Source of the DNA: CAXNKG01 sp964202965
Lineage (GTDB): Bacteria; Acidobacteriota; Vicinamibacteria; Vicinamibacterales; UBA2999
Assembly (NCBI GenBank): GCA_964202965.1
Contig: CAXNKG010000014.1
Coordinates: 1-61,750, forward strand
Length of the DNA stretch: 61,750 bases
Direction of reading: 5' to 3'
How positions within the stretch are numbered: position 1 is the stretch's first letter; each line of letters opens with the position of its first letter. Below the pieces are notes generated by a model. That model was not told the DNA's origin, did no database searches, and saw only the letters and a program-made list of their open reading frames with translations. Below are positions 1-8,314 of this stretch, piece by piece. The translations under genes and the position numbers were made by a program.

Positions 1-1152
1 GGCGGCGTCATCGGGCTGGGAATCACCAAAGACGACAGCGTCTGGGTGTATCACCGGCCGACCGACCTCACGAGCCTGGAGCTCGAAGCCGAGGTCGGTG
101 TCTCGGACTGCTGCGTGCGCCCCCCCTCGATGATCCATATCGGCAAGGACGGGAGCGTGCTCGGCTCGTTCGACGCGCCGCAGGGGCACGGCATGGACGT
201 CGACGACCGTGGCTTCGCGTACCTCGGGCAGGACACCGTCCGAAAGTACGACACGCGAACGGGCACGCTCGTGGGCGAGATTCCCCGCATCCCGGAACGC
301 GTCGGCGGTGGACCGAACCAGCCGGCGAGGATCGCGCCGCGTGTACCCGGGCAGGGAGGCCCCGCGCCGATTGCGCGTTTCCTGCTGCCGCCGAACGGAC
401 CGGGGTATAACCCGGTCGCGCTGGAGGCCGCAGAGATGAAGTCGCTGGCGGGCTTCTACGCGAAGTACCCGCCGTCCACGCCGATGATGGTCGGCACCAC
501 CGAGGAGGTACGTGTGGACGAGGCGCACAACGAGATCTTCGTCGCCGAGAACTATCTTGGCGGGCGCGTGCTCGTGTTCGACCTCGACACACTGCAGTTC
601 AAGCGCGGCTGGGGCGCCTACGGGCACGCGCTGGCCGACATCTCGACCGATCCCGCCGACCACCAGTGGGTGGGCAGCACGCCGCCCAGGGAGTTCCAGT
701 CGCACCTGACCGTGGGCGTCTCGCGCGACGGATTCGTGTATGCCGCGGACCGGGCGGCGGAGCGCGTGCAGGTGTTCACCAGAGAAGGAAGGTTCGTGAG
801 GGAGTTCGTCGTCGCGCCCTCAGGGACCACGCGTGACGAGCGCACCGGCAGCCGTGGCGCGGCGGGAGGCGTGACGTTCTCTGCCGACAGGGAGCAGAAG
901 TACCTCTACGTCTCGGACATGAAGAACAACACGATCTGGTTCCTCAACCGTGCCGACGGGACAGTCCTCGGCCGCTACGGGAGCATGGGGGACAACGGCG
1001 GGCTGTTCTTCGGCCTGGAACTGGCGGCGACCGACTCCCGCGGCTACATCTACACGGGCGAGGTGTTCTCTGGTCTACGCGTGCAGCGGCTGGTTCCCTC
1101 CGACAGTCCGAGGGGCAAGCTCCTCGATCAGTTGTCGCGGCTGGCGCCATAG
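1..1152 (+). CDS. NHL-type beta-propeller protein, 5' end cut by window edge
   Basis: The frame is open from base 1 with no start that looks real, so the N-terminus lies outside the window; about 383 codons are visible. The protein is a chain of short repeats in which a glycine/aspartate turn precedes a V-Y-V-A-D-like strand (for example FVYAADRAAERVQVF and YLYVSDMKNNTIWFL), the pattern of NHL/SMP-30 six-bladed propellers. No catalytic residues or membrane segments can be named in the visible part. The stop overlaps the 3' end of the convergent rnd gene by 25 bp. Proteins like this are common and mostly uncharacterised in Acidobacteriota; many are exported, but the signal region is missing here. 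Confidence 0.8.
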   Translation, partial: GGVIGLGITKDDSVWVYHRPTDLTSLELEAEVGVSDCCVRPPSMIHIGKDGSVLGSFDAPQGHGMDVDDRGFAYLGQDTVRKYDTRTGTLVGEIPRIPERVGGGPNQPARIAPRVPGQGGPAPIARFLLPPNGPGYNPVALEAAEMKSLAGFYAKYPPSTPMMVGTTEEVRVDEAHNEIFVAENYLGGRVLVFDLDTLQFKRGWGAYGHALADISTDPADHQWVGSTPPREFQSHLTVGVSRDGFVYAADRAAERVQVFTREGRFVREFVVAPSGTTRDERTGSRGAAGGVTFSADREQKYLYVSDMKNNTIWFLNRADGTVLGRYGSMGDNGGLFFGLELAATDSRGYIYTGEVFSGLRVQRLVPSDSPRGKLLDQLSRLAP

Positions 1153-2279
1153 AGCACCGTCAGGATCTCCTCCCCGTACGTCTCACGCCGCCAGGGACCG
1201 AGGTCGACGATGAGCGTCAACTCGCCATGAGTACGGGGGGCGCGGCGGGCGAGATCCCAGAGCGCGGTGCGCGGCAGGATGACATCCGACTCTACGCCGC
1301 GCGCCCTCGCCCGCTCCTTGCGCCATGTGTGCAGCCGGTCGTATCGATCGCGCACCTCGTCCGGCTCGCGGTTGACCTCAGGCGCGTGCCGGGCCGGGGC
1401 GTGGAGGCCCTGCTGGACCGCCCGCAGTACTCCCTCCGCATGCCGATGAAGCTGTTCCGGCGTCATGCCGGGCACGCTCTGTAGATCTTCGACGCGCTCC
1501 GGGGCGCGGCGCGTAAGTTCCATGAGCGTCTCTTCTCCCATCACCTTGAAAAGGGGGCGGTCCATGCGCTCGGCCTCCTGTTCGCGATATGCAAACAGTG
1601 CCTCGAGGACAGCGGCCCGCGCGGGCGACAGGTCTCGCGCGCCCTTGACGCGCCAGAACGCCGGCGGGGCTGGGGCCGCGTCGTCCGAGTCGGCACGCAG
1701 GCGCGCCAGACGCACGAATTCCTCCTCCGCCTCCGGCCAGCGGCCGGACCCGGTCAACGCCTGAAACTGCTGATCGCGCAACGCCAGGAGATAGTGCGTG
1801 TCGAGCCGCGCGTAGTCCAGCTGCTCCGGCGTCAGGGGGCGGCGTTTCCAGTCGGCACGCTGGTACTTCTTGCTCATCTTCACGCCGAAGTGGGTGTCGA
1901 GAATCGCGGCCAGGCCAACCTGCGGCCAGCCGAGCGAGCGCGCGGCGCTCATCGTGTCGAAGATGTTCGCGAACTCGAAGTGGAAGTCGCGCCTGAGGCC
2001 GACGATGTCGCCTTCGGCGGCGTGAAGCACCTTCTGCTGGCCGGGATTGGCGAAGAAGGGCGCGAGCGAACTCAGATCCGGAAGCCTGATCGGATCGACG
2101 ATGTAATCGGTGGCGAGGGTGGAGAACTGGATGAGGCACACCTGCTCGCGGTAGGCGTGAAGGCTATTGGATTCGGTATCGACGGCCACGACCGGGTCGA
2201 GGGCCAGCGCGCGAACAAGCCGATCGAGGCTGTCCGTGTCGGCAACGAGGACGAACGGCGACAACGACAACGCGCACAT
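1128..2279 (-). CDS. rnd: ribonuclease D
   Basis: A 3'-5' exoribonuclease that trims tRNA and other structured RNA 3' ends. The DEDDy active site is complete: D34-T-E36 (Exo I), D91 in HAAEGDIVGL (Exo II), and Y156/D160 in DYARLDTHYLL (Exo III). An HRDC-like RNA-binding region follows at about residues 215-295. At 383 residues it has the usual length of one nuclease plus HRDC domains. It is the last gene of a three-gene leftward operon, 19 bp after the SHOCT-domain gene. The last codons overlap the convergent propeller gene. Confidence 0.93.
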   Translation of the reverse strand: MCALSLSPFVLVADTDSLDRLVRALALDPVVAVDTESNSLHAYREQVCLIQFSTLATDYIVDPIRLPDLSSLAPFFANPGQQKVLHAAEGDIVGLRRDFHFEFANIFDTMSAARSLGWPQVGLAAILDTHFGVKMSKKYQRADWKRRPLTPEQLDYARLDTHYLLALRDQQFQALTGSGRWPEAEEEFVRLARLRADSDDAAPAPPAFWRVKGARDLSPARAAVLEALFAYREQEAERMDRPLFKVMGEETLMELTRRAPERVEDLQSVPGMTPEQLHRHAEGVLRAVQQGLHAPARHAPEVNREPDEVRDRYDRLHTWRKERARARGVESDVILPRTALWDLARRAPRTHGELTLIVDLGPWRRETYGEEILTVLYGASRDN

Positions 2280-2298
2280 ACGTCGTGAGGGCGACGCG

Positions 2299-2682
2299 TT
2301 ACGCGTCCGGAGATGCCTGCTCCAGCATCCGATGGACGAGCGCTTTCTTCTGGGCCTGAAATTCTTCGTCGGTCAGGAGACCCTGCGAGGACCGGTCGGC
2401 AAGCGCGCCGAGCTGGGACATGAAGTCGGCATGGGATGGCTCGGCGGTCACGGGCTCCGATGCAGACACGGCGGTAAGCGCCGCCCGCGTGTGCTCGCGC
2501 CTCTTCACGAGATACGCCGGGAAGGCTGCAATCCAGCACAGCAGGCATGCAAAGAACCACCCGATTGGTCCCATGTTGAAGAAGCCCCTGGTTGTACCTT
2601 TCTTGATACCGATGCTCCTGGCATCAATAAGCACCCAGAGGCTTGTGCCACACACGATGGACAACGGTAGCAGCTCGATCAT
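2299..2682 (-). CDS. small membrane protein with C-terminal SHOCT-like domain
   Basis: 127 residues. Two hydrophobic segments (about residues 2-16 and 36-58) are followed by a charged linker and a C-terminal segment, L-x-x-L-A-D-x-x-S-x-G-L-L-T-D-E-E-F-x-x-x-K, which is the SHOCT (short C-terminal) signature found at the end of many membrane and oligomerising proteins. No enzymatic motif is seen. The start ATG overlaps the stop of the upstream 102-residue gene by 4 bp (ATGA), so the two are translationally coupled and co-transcribed with rnd. Function unknown. Confidence 0.75.
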   Translation of the reverse strand: MIELLPLSIVCGTSLWVLIDARSIGIKKGTTRGFFNMGPIGWFFACLLCWIAAFPAYLVKRREHTRAALTAVSASEPVTAEPSHADFMSQLGALADRSSQGLLTDEEFQAQKKALVHRMLEQASPDA

Positions 2683-2987
2683 GCGCCTCGGCGAATCCCC
2701 TCAATCTTGACGTCCCGCTCGGACGCGAGGCGCTCGCGTTCGCGCCGGAACTGCCGGCCAACCTCGTCGCGTTCCGCGGGGTCGGCGTTCAGCAGGCTGT
2801 TCATCGCGGACTGCTGCAGGATCTCCTGTTCGGCGATCTTCGAGTCGTAGAAGCTCCGCACCTCGGCGATGGCCGCCTTCTGCAGGTCGGTCATCGGCTG
2901 TGTCGTGACGCCGTCCTCCGCATCTTTCTTCCGGAGACGCTCCATCGCCAGCTCGAACGAAGACTTCGGCCCGCCGTCATCAGCCAC
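2679..2987 (-). CDS. conserved-looking hypothetical protein, coiled coil
   Basis: 102 residues, highly charged, with Lys/Arg/Glu-rich heptads (SFELAMERLRKKDAED, then RREREERL-like stretches near the C-terminus), so probably helical and coiled-coil. No signal peptide, membrane segment or known catalytic motif. It starts with GTG. A chaperonin remnant ends 9 bp upstream. It overlaps the SHOCT-domain gene by 4 bp and is the first gene of the operon leading into rnd. I do not recognise the family. Confidence 0.65.
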   Translation of the reverse strand: MADDGGPKSSFELAMERLRKKDAEDGVTTQPMTDLQKAAIAEVRSFYDSKIAEQEILQQSAMNSLLNADPAERDEVGRQFRRERERLASERDVKIEGIRRGA

Positions 2988-2996
2988 ACACTCAGC

Positions 2997-3188
2997 TTAC
3001 TTGTCCCTGGGTCTCAGGTGTGTGGCCGGCTCGTTGTGGGCGGACACTGTCGCGACCTGCTGTTTCTCGCGCTGACTCTCGACCGGTCGTGACTGCGCCC
3101 GCAGCGCGGCGATGGCGGCGCGAGCCCCCCGATCGAGCCCGCGCTTCACGTCGATGGCGCTGGCGCCCGCGGCAATGTTGCAGATGAT
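2997..3188 (-). pseudogene. GroEL (Cpn60) fragment, both ends lost
   Basis: Translation of the minus strand gives an unmistakable piece of a GroEL equatorial domain: NIAAGASAIDVKRGLDRGAR, then AAIAALRAQSRPVE, then QQVATVSAHNEPA. This corresponds to E. coli GroEL AVAAGMNPMDLKRGID...VGTISANSD (roughly residues 108-156). Before the Asn the similarity stops, within a few codons of the neighbouring small gene's stop. After EPA the frame runs 8 unrelated codons to a TAA. No other part of GroEL is nearby. A 50-codon internal fragment cannot fold as a chaperonin, so this is a deletion relic of an extra groEL copy. Confidence 0.8.
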
Positions 3189-3210
3189 CGGCTTCGTCCG
3201 CCGTCGTCCG

Positions 3211-3462
3211 CTATCCGCGCGTGTGCATGAACCATCCGACGCCGAATCCGATCAGCCCGCCACACACCCCGGCGACCACCGCCGCGCCGATGGCGCGACG
3301 AGGATGACGGCTGATCGTCACTTCCGCTCCACTGACAGCGTCCGCAGCGGCGTGACGAGCGCTGTCGACCACGCGGCGCGCGTGGCGCAGGTGCTCCTCG
3401 ATCGACTCCATTGTCGGCCACCGGCATGGCTCGACCGTCTTCTCCGCTTGAGTGATGGCCAT
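3211..3462 (-). CDS. small DUF883/ElaB-YqjD-like membrane-anchored protein
   Basis: 83 residues: a helical, Arg/His-rich N-terminal half (ESIEEHLRHARRVVDSARHAA) and one C-terminal glycine-rich transmembrane helix (AIGAAVVAGVCGGLIGFGVGW). This is the layout of DUF883 (YqjD/ElaB) proteins, which in E. coli are stationary-phase inner-membrane proteins that bind ribosomes. The match is by architecture, not by a diagnostic motif. The ATG has a GAGG Shine-Dalgarno 7 nt upstream. It lies among other stress-type genes. The chaperonin relic starts immediately downstream. Confidence 0.6.
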   Translation of the reverse strand: MAITQAEKTVEPCRWPTMESIEEHLRHARRVVDSARHAAADAVSGAEVTISRHPRRAIGAAVVAGVCGGLIGFGVGWFMHTRG

Positions 3463-3802
3463 AACTCACCTCGACAGAATGGGCAATCCCCCTGCGTACC
3501 TCGCGCAGGGGATCGCCGTTGTCACACACCGGTTCTTAGCCGTCATGTACGGGTGAACTACAATCTTCATGCCCTCCCGTGGAGGCGCTACGCGTTGAGG
3601 CGGCGCGCGTACACGGGCGTCTCGCCTGGGTGCAGCGCTTCTGCCAGGCAAAAAACTCACAGGCGCACGGGAAGAATTCCACGCCGCCGAGCCATCTCGA
3701 CAGCGCTGCCACATTGGTCCGCGGTGTGCATCGGGATGGAGCGTGGGAGACAGGGCGCTTCATCGCACGCTCCGCGCATCCGTTGGCGTCTGGACCAGGG
3801 CG
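3463..3802. other. gap without a recognisable gene
   Basis: 340 bp between the divergent small membrane-protein gene and the next rightward gene. All frames give only low-complexity Arg-rich translations with no family resemblance. A TACAAT box (3559-3564) on the plus strand could be the -10 of a rightward promoter, but no convincing -35 is seen. The gap may hold further decayed sequence like its flanks. Confidence 0.4.
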
Positions 3803-4615
3803 ATGCCACCATTCCGCGCCGACGCGGAAGGACGCCACCGGGAAGGGATTCCCGCCTTTCTCCGACACGCCAGCCTCGCGAACCTGCTGAGCACGCCCAT
3901 CGTCTATTCGCTCTGCGTCCCGCTGCTGCTTCTGGATCTATGGACCACCGTGTACCAATGGGTCTGCTTTCCGATGTACGGGATCGCGCGAGTGCGCCGA
4001 CGATCGCACTTCACCATCGATCGCCATCGGCTGCCCTACCTGAACCCGATTGAGAAACTGCACTGCCTCTACTGCAGCTATGCGACGGGGCTCCTGTCGT
4101 ATGTGATGGAGGTCACGGCTCGCACTGAACAGTACTGGTGCCCCATCAGGCACGCGGGCGTCACCGCGTTCCCACACGAGCGTCATCAGGTCTTCGCCGA
4201 CTACGGCGACGGCGCCGCGTATCGCCGCGGGTTTCCCGCCCTCCGGCAACAACTCGCCCCGCCGACGACCGGAGCGCGACCGTGTCCCGGGACATCACCC
4301 GCATCCTCGTCCCGACGGACGTCGGTTCGCACGCTGAACGCGCCTTCTCTTCCGGCGCGGGAACAGAGGCGGCCGCGGACAATTTCACGCAGCGGCCGAC
4401 GTTTCCTCGCCGCAACCGCCGCCCCCCTGCTGTCGTGGGCTCCCGGAATGTCGAGATCCAGCTGTGTGAACCGTGCTCCGCCGGCGTGGCCGGCTTCCCT
4501 CAGAAGACGTGCGGACAGCACTGGTCGCATCAGCGTGTGGCGTAAGCGGTGCATTGGAGAACCCGCATACGGGACGCTGCGGGTCGCCGCTCTCGCCGCG
4601 CTGGCCGATATGTGA
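3803..4615 (+). CDS. membrane-associated protein with Cys-rich core; C-terminus probably run-on
   Basis: From the chosen ATG the first ~125 residues look like a real conserved protein: a hydrophobic helix (TPIVYSLCVPLLLLDLWTTV), then FPMYGIARVRRR, a core with CLYCSYATGLLSY, and ARTEQYWCPIRHA ending in FADYGDGAAYRRG. The C-x2-C and later Cys suggest a metal or redox site. I have seen similar sequences in proteobacterial stress clusters but cannot name the family or a function. After about residue 152 the frame becomes low-complexity and Arg/Ser-rich and runs across a decayed stress-protein start in another frame, so the native stop has probably been lost by a frameshift near 4240-4280. The start is uncertain; ATG at 3743 is also in frame. 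Confidence 0.55.
   Translation: MPPFRADAEGRHREGIPAFLRHASLANLLSTPIVYSLCVPLLLLDLWTTVYQWVCFPMYGIARVRRRSHFTIDRHRLPYLNPIEKLHCLYCSYATGLLSYVMEVTARTEQYWCPIRHAGVTAFPHERHQVFADYGDGAAYRRGFPALRQQLAPPTTGARPCPGTSPASSSRRTSVRTLNAPSLPAREQRRPRTISRSGRRFLAATAAPLLSWAPGMSRSSCVNRAPPAWPASLRRRADSTGRISVWRKRCIGEPAYGTLRVAALAALADM
4282..4365 (+). pseudogene. universal stress protein (UspA) N-terminal relic
   Basis: From a GTG at 4282 the frame reads VSRDITRILVPTDVGSHAER then AFSSGA, the classic first strand and helix of a UspA domain (ILVPTD-F-S-x-x-A-x-x-A). After about 28 residues similarity ends. The ATP-binding G-x2-G-x9-G-S/T motif never appears before the stop at 4545. The relic overlaps the run-on part of the preceding gene in a different frame. 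Confidence 0.6.
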
Positions 4616-4627
4616 CAGGAGACCTCG

Positions 4628-5068
4628 ATGACACTCATCCCCGTGCAGGTTGCATTTCGTGGCCTCTCGCCCTCGGACGCACTCGACGCCGACATCCGCG
4701 AACGCGCCGCGTGGCTGGAACGGTTCTATGCCGGCATCGTGCGATGCCGTGTGCTCGTCGAAGTGCCGCACCGGCATCGTCAGGGTGGGCGGCACTTTCA
4801 TGTCCGTCTTGAAGTGACGGTACCGGGCGGCTCGCCGATCGTCGTGAGTCACGCGCCCTCGCGGCATGGAGCGCTGAAGGGCGTGGAGGACGAGGAGGCA
4901 CGCAAGGAGACAGAGATCGAGAGCGTGCAGCGCTACGCGCGCGTCGCGGTGCGCGAGGCGTTCGACGCGATGCGGCGCCGGCTTGAGGACTTCGCGCGGG
5001 AGCAGCGTGGAGCGGTCAAGCGGCACGAAACGACGGAGCACGAACCAGCAAGGGAGGGTTCGTCGTGA
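4628..5068 (+). CDS. ribosome hibernation / S30AE-like (HPF/RaiA) protein
   Basis: 146 residues. The N-terminal ~105 residues follow the S30AE fold pattern: a first beta strand (IPVQVAFRGLSPSDALDADI), a helix, a strand CRVLVEVPHRHRQGGRHFHVRLEV, another strand, and a final helix RYARVAVREAFDAMRRRLEDF. Such proteins sit in the decoding centre and inactivate ribosomes in stationary phase. This is a divergent, short-tailed member without the C-terminal dimerisation domain of long HPF. A good GGAGA Shine-Dalgarno precedes the ATG. Its neighbours (DUF883-like gene, USP relic) fit a dormancy/stress context. Confidence 0.7.
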   Translation: MTLIPVQVAFRGLSPSDALDADIRERAAWLERFYAGIVRCRVLVEVPHRHRQGGRHFHVRLEVTVPGGSPIVVSHAPSRHGALKGVEDEEARKETEIESVQRYARVAVREAFDAMRRRLEDFAREQRGAVKRHETTEHEPAREGSS

Positions 5069-5251
5069 CGACGCACGAATCACTCAGCCATGGCCTGCGT
5101 GGTGAGCGATAACGGCACGACGGGTTGTGTCCGGACCTTGGCGCTAGCGGGCACAGGGTGCCGCGCCTGAGCCCCGTGGCCGGCGCCCACAATATTCCCC
5201 AGCGACGATGGACTATTCCGTGCCGGCGCGGAGGGGTCCACGGTGACAGCT

Positions 5252-5470
5252 CTACGAGCCAGGCGCCTTGATCGCGGACAACAGGACTTCCTGTGTCGGC
5301 TCATACGAAATCATCGGCGAGTGCCGCAGGATCTGCCCCAGGGCCGCCAGTTCCTGCGCAGAATCGACAGGAACCTGCACCTCTTTGTTGTTGACGAAGT
5401 GTAGGTAGACCGACCCTGTGTTCTTCTGTATGTTCCAGGTCAACGCGTATCCGTTTACCGGCAACTGCAT
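5252..5470 (-). CDS. 72-residue hypothetical protein
   Basis: Starts MQLPVNGYALTWNIQKNTGS and has a compact alpha/beta look: two amphipathic strands (YALTWNIQ, SVYLHFV), a VPVDSAQELAALGQILRH helix, then a strand. The start is set by a very strong Shine-Dalgarno (GGGGAGGAAACG directly before ATG). A longer in-frame version begins at 5542 but lacks such a site. No family is recognised. It stands alone between the HPF-like gene and the divergent serine hydrolase. Codon use looks normal, so I take it as real. Confidence 0.6.
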   Translation of the reverse strand: MQLPVNGYALTWNIQKNTGSVYLHFVNNKEVQVPVDSAQELAALGQILRHSPMISYEPTQEVLLSAIKAPGS

Positions 5471-5703
5471 CGTTTCCTCCCCTTTTCCACGTCCGCGCTC
5501 GTTCGTTCGGCCGGTCCATATCCTCCCGTCGCACGGCCGCAACCGGGCAGATCGGTGCAGGCGTCATGCCATCTGCCGCGTTTCGGGCGCCGTTGCGAGT
5601 GGTCATGATGTTGCAGTCGAGGCGACAAGACGATTCAGTCATCGCGAGGTCCAGCAGGTATGGGCTGTTGCCGATCCAGGGTTGCCACATCGAAGATGCC
5701 GGG

Positions 5704-7023
5704 GTGAATGTGACGCTTGGTGCCGGCATCACCCGCCGCCAATGCGTTCGACTCCTGGGCACGCTGGCGCTCCCGCTCCTGGCCCCTGCTCAGGCCCTTA
5801 CGCAAGGGCGCCAGTGGCGCATCACGGGCTATGACATTCCGGAACTGAAGAGCTTCGATCAGACCGTTGAGGAGTACATGCGCGCCCGGAGTATCCGGTC
5901 GGGTGCCCTCGCCGTGACGCGCAACGGCAGGCTCGTGCTGGCGCACGGCTACTCCTGGGACAACAGAGCCGACGCGTCCGTCCAGCCGACGTCGTTGTTC
6001 CGGATCGCGAGCCTGACCAAGCCGCTCACCGCCACCGTCATCCTGCGGCATATCCAGGACGGCTCTCTCGATCTGGCCACCCCGATCACGTCGCTGCTGA
6101 CGCTGACTCCGCCCTCGGGACGCCAACGGGATCCCCGATTCGATCAGATCACCGTCCTGCACCTGCTTCAGCACCTGGGAGGCTGGGACCGGGATCGGAC
6201 GTTCGACCCGATGTTCTATGACGCCACGATCAGCCGCGCGCTGAATGTGGCGCTGCCCATCGACGTGAATCAGATCGTCACGTACATGGCGGGCCAATCG
6301 GTCGCCTACCCTCCGGGAACCGCGTACTACTACTCCAACTTTGGATACGCGCTCCTGGGCCGCATCATCGAGCGCGTCAGCGGGTTGACGTACGAGGCGG
6401 CAGTGCGCGGCACGCTGCTCCAGCCTCTTCGTCTCGACCGTTCGCGACTCGGCCGGACGCTCGCGGAACTCAAGGCGGAGGGCGAAGTCACTTACGAGTC
6501 CATCTACACCGCCACGACGGTCATGAACGCGTCCGGCTCCCGCGTGCCCGCGCAATACGGGGGCTTTAATCTCGAGAACATGGATGCGCATGGGGCGTGG
6601 CTGGCCTCGGCCGTCGATCTGGCTCGCTTTGCTGCGTCGTTCGACGATCCCGCCAGCAGCCCCGTGCTCTCACCCTCGTCCATCGAACGGATGTTTGCCG
6701 CGCCGGCCACCGGTCTCCAATCCGGCGGGTGGTACTACGGCTGCGGCTGGCAGGTGCGTCCGTTCAGCGGCGGGCGCCGGACGACGTGGCATACGGGCAG
6801 TCTCACCGGTACGACATCGCTGCTGGTCCGGCGCTGGGATGGACTGGATTGGGTGGTGCTGTTCAATCAGCGTGACGATCCGGGGGACCCGGCCTCGTCA
6901 CACTATCTGGCCATCGACGGCAGCCTGCACACGGCGGCCGACGCCGTTCAGCGCTGGCCGACACACGACCTCTTCGAGGAATACCTGCCTCCGGTCGCCG
7001 CCCCAGCAGAGGCAGTGACGTGA
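5704..7023 (+). CDS. exported serine hydrolase, class C beta-lactamase family
   Basis: About 440 residues from a GTG at 5704. The N-terminus has a twin-arginine-like signal (TRRQCVRLLGTLALPLLAPA). The serine-enzyme motifs of the beta-lactamase/PBP4-like fold are all present: S103-L-T-K106, Y210-S-N212, and H363-T-G. Members of this family include class C beta-lactamases, D-aminopeptidases and esterases; the HTG box in place of KTG favours esterase or peptidase activity over beta-lactamase, which is inference. Start is uncertain: an in-frame ATG at 5566 gives 46 extra residues that do not look like a signal. It has no obvious operon partner. Confidence 0.85.
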   Translation: MNVTLGAGITRRQCVRLLGTLALPLLAPAQALTQGRQWRITGYDIPELKSFDQTVEEYMRARSIRSGALAVTRNGRLVLAHGYSWDNRADASVQPTSLFRIASLTKPLTATVILRHIQDGSLDLATPITSLLTLTPPSGRQRDPRFDQITVLHLLQHLGGWDRDRTFDPMFYDATISRALNVALPIDVNQIVTYMAGQSVAYPPGTAYYYSNFGYALLGRIIERVSGLTYEAAVRGTLLQPLRLDRSRLGRTLAELKAEGEVTYESIYTATTVMNASGSRVPAQYGGFNLENMDAHGAWLASAVDLARFAASFDDPASSPVLSPSSIERMFAAPATGLQSGGWYYGCGWQVRPFSGGRRTTWHTGSLTGTTSLLVRRWDGLDWVVLFNQRDDPGDPASSHYLAIDGSLHTAADAVQRWPTHDLFEEYLPPVAAPAEAVT

Positions 7024-7094
7024 CGAACGGTGCGCCGACCGTCAGCCCATATGCACATCAGTGTTCACATCGGCCTGGGAGAGTGAGGAAAGAA

Positions 7095-7168
<74 letters not shown>

Positions 7169-7194
7169 GATCAGACTGAGCAGGTGGGAAAAGT

Positions 7195-7269
7195 TGGAGC
7201 GGGAAACGGGATTCGAACCCGCGACTTCGACCTTGGCAAGGTCGCACTCTACCACTGAGTTATTCCCGC
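7195..7269 (-). tRNA. tRNA-Gly (GCC), CCA encoded
   Basis: On the minus strand the acceptor GCGGGAA pairs with TTCCCGC; D-arm with CAGTGGTAGAG; anticodon loop TTGCCAA gives anticodon GCC; T-arm GGTTCGAATCC. CCA is encoded (7195-7197). It is the first tRNA of a two-tRNA unit with tRNA-Cys and has a near-consensus promoter upstream. Confidence 0.96.
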
Positions 7270-7284
7270 TCGCGACGAACCTTC

Positions 7285-7313
7285 ATCATACCGTAGCCGA
7301 TCCAGCCCATCAA
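7285..7313 (-). promoter_or_regulatory. sigma-70-type promoter of the tRNA-Gly/tRNA-Cys unit
   Basis: Reading the minus strand: TTGATG (7313-7308), a 17-bp spacer, then TATGAT (7290-7285), with the tRNA-Gly 5' end 15 nt further on. Both boxes are one or two bases from consensus. The -35 overlaps the galT stop codon. Confidence 0.75.
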
Positions 7314-8314
7314 CCCGGCCGGGCATCACGAAGGACCTCGGCGGCCTCTTCCGGCGACGTCGGATTCAGATAGAACCCGGTCGCCCACTCGAACCCGGCC
7401 ACCTTGGTGAGCTTCGGGATGATCTCCACGTGCCAGTGGTAATAATCCCCCGCCGCTTCCGCCACCGGCGCGCTGTGAATCAGCAGATTGTACGGCGGCA
7501 TCCGCAGCGTCTTGTTCATGCGCCGCAGGATGTCGCCCAGCATCCGCGCGAGCGAGGCGTATTCGTGGCGGGGCGCGTCCTCGAACTGCGCCTGGTGGCG
7601 CCGGGGCAGGATCCATGTCTCGAACGGAAACCGCGGCGCATAGGGCGCGACGGCGACCATGTCGGCATTCTCCGCAATCAGCCGCCGCTTGTCGGCTGTC
7701 TCCTGCCGCAGGATGTCGCAGAAGACGCACCGCTCCTTCGTCATGTAATGCGTGCGCGCACCGTCCACTTCATCGCGCACTTCGCGCGGCACGATTGGCA
7801 GGGCGATCAGCTGGGTATGCGAATGATCGACCGACGCGCCGGCCGCCGCGCCATGGTTCTTGAAAATGATCATGTAGCGGAAGCGCCGATCCTTCTTCAG
7901 GTCCTGCACCCGCTCGCGGCACGCCCACAGCACCTGCTCCACCGCCGACTCGTCGAGCGTGGCCAGCGAGTCTTCGTGGCGCGGCGACTCGACGATCACC
8001 TCGTGCGCGCCGATGCCGTTCATCTTGTCGAAGAGTCCCTCGCCTTCGCGGTCGAGCGTGCCTTCGACGCGCAGCACGGGGAACTGGTTCGGAATCACGC
8101 GCAGGGACCAGCCGGATGTGTCGGGGCCACTGCCGTTGCGCCCAAAGGCCAGCAGCTCTTTCGGCGTCATCTCCTCGTGGCCCGCGCAGAAGGGACAGGA
8201 GGCGCTGGACGCCGGCTGCACCGACTCGAGCAGGAAGTCGCCGGGGCGCTTCCGGTGGTCGGTGGAAATAATCACCCAGCGTCCGGTGACGGGGTCCTTG
8301 CGAAGTTCGCTCAT
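7310..8314 (-). CDS. galT: galactose-1-phosphate uridylyltransferase
   Basis: Leloir-pathway enzyme that exchanges UMP between UDP-glucose and galactose-1-phosphate. The HIT-superfamily active site H164-S-H166-T-Q168 is present, as are the N-terminal metal cysteines (C40-P-F-C43) and the second-domain motif YHWHVEIIPKL. At 334 residues it has the usual length. The ATG overlaps the upstream yraN stop by 4 bp. No galK or galE is adjacent, so it may serve nucleotide-sugar recycling rather than a dedicated galactose operon. Confidence 0.93.
   Translation of the reverse strand: MSELRKDPVTGRWVIISTDHRKRPGDFLLESVQPASSASCPFCAGHEEMTPKELLAFGRNGSGPDTSGWSLRVIPNQFPVLRVEGTLDREGEGLFDKMNGIGAHEVIVESPRHEDSLATLDESAVEQVLWACRERVQDLKKDRRFRYMIIFKNHGAAAGASVDHSHTQLIALPIVPREVRDEVDGARTHYMTKERCVFCDILRQETADKRRLIAENADMVAVAPYAPRFPFETWILPRRHQAQFEDAPRHEYASLARMLGDILRRMNKTLRMPPYNLLIHSAPVAEAAGDYYHWHVEIIPKLTKVAGFEWATGFYLNPTSPEEAAEVLRDARPG

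Noticed and set aside
3146..3529. 127-codon leftward frame MCDNGDPLREV
   Set aside because: Arg-rich shadow overlapping the better-supported DUF883-like gene with its Shine-Dalgarno.
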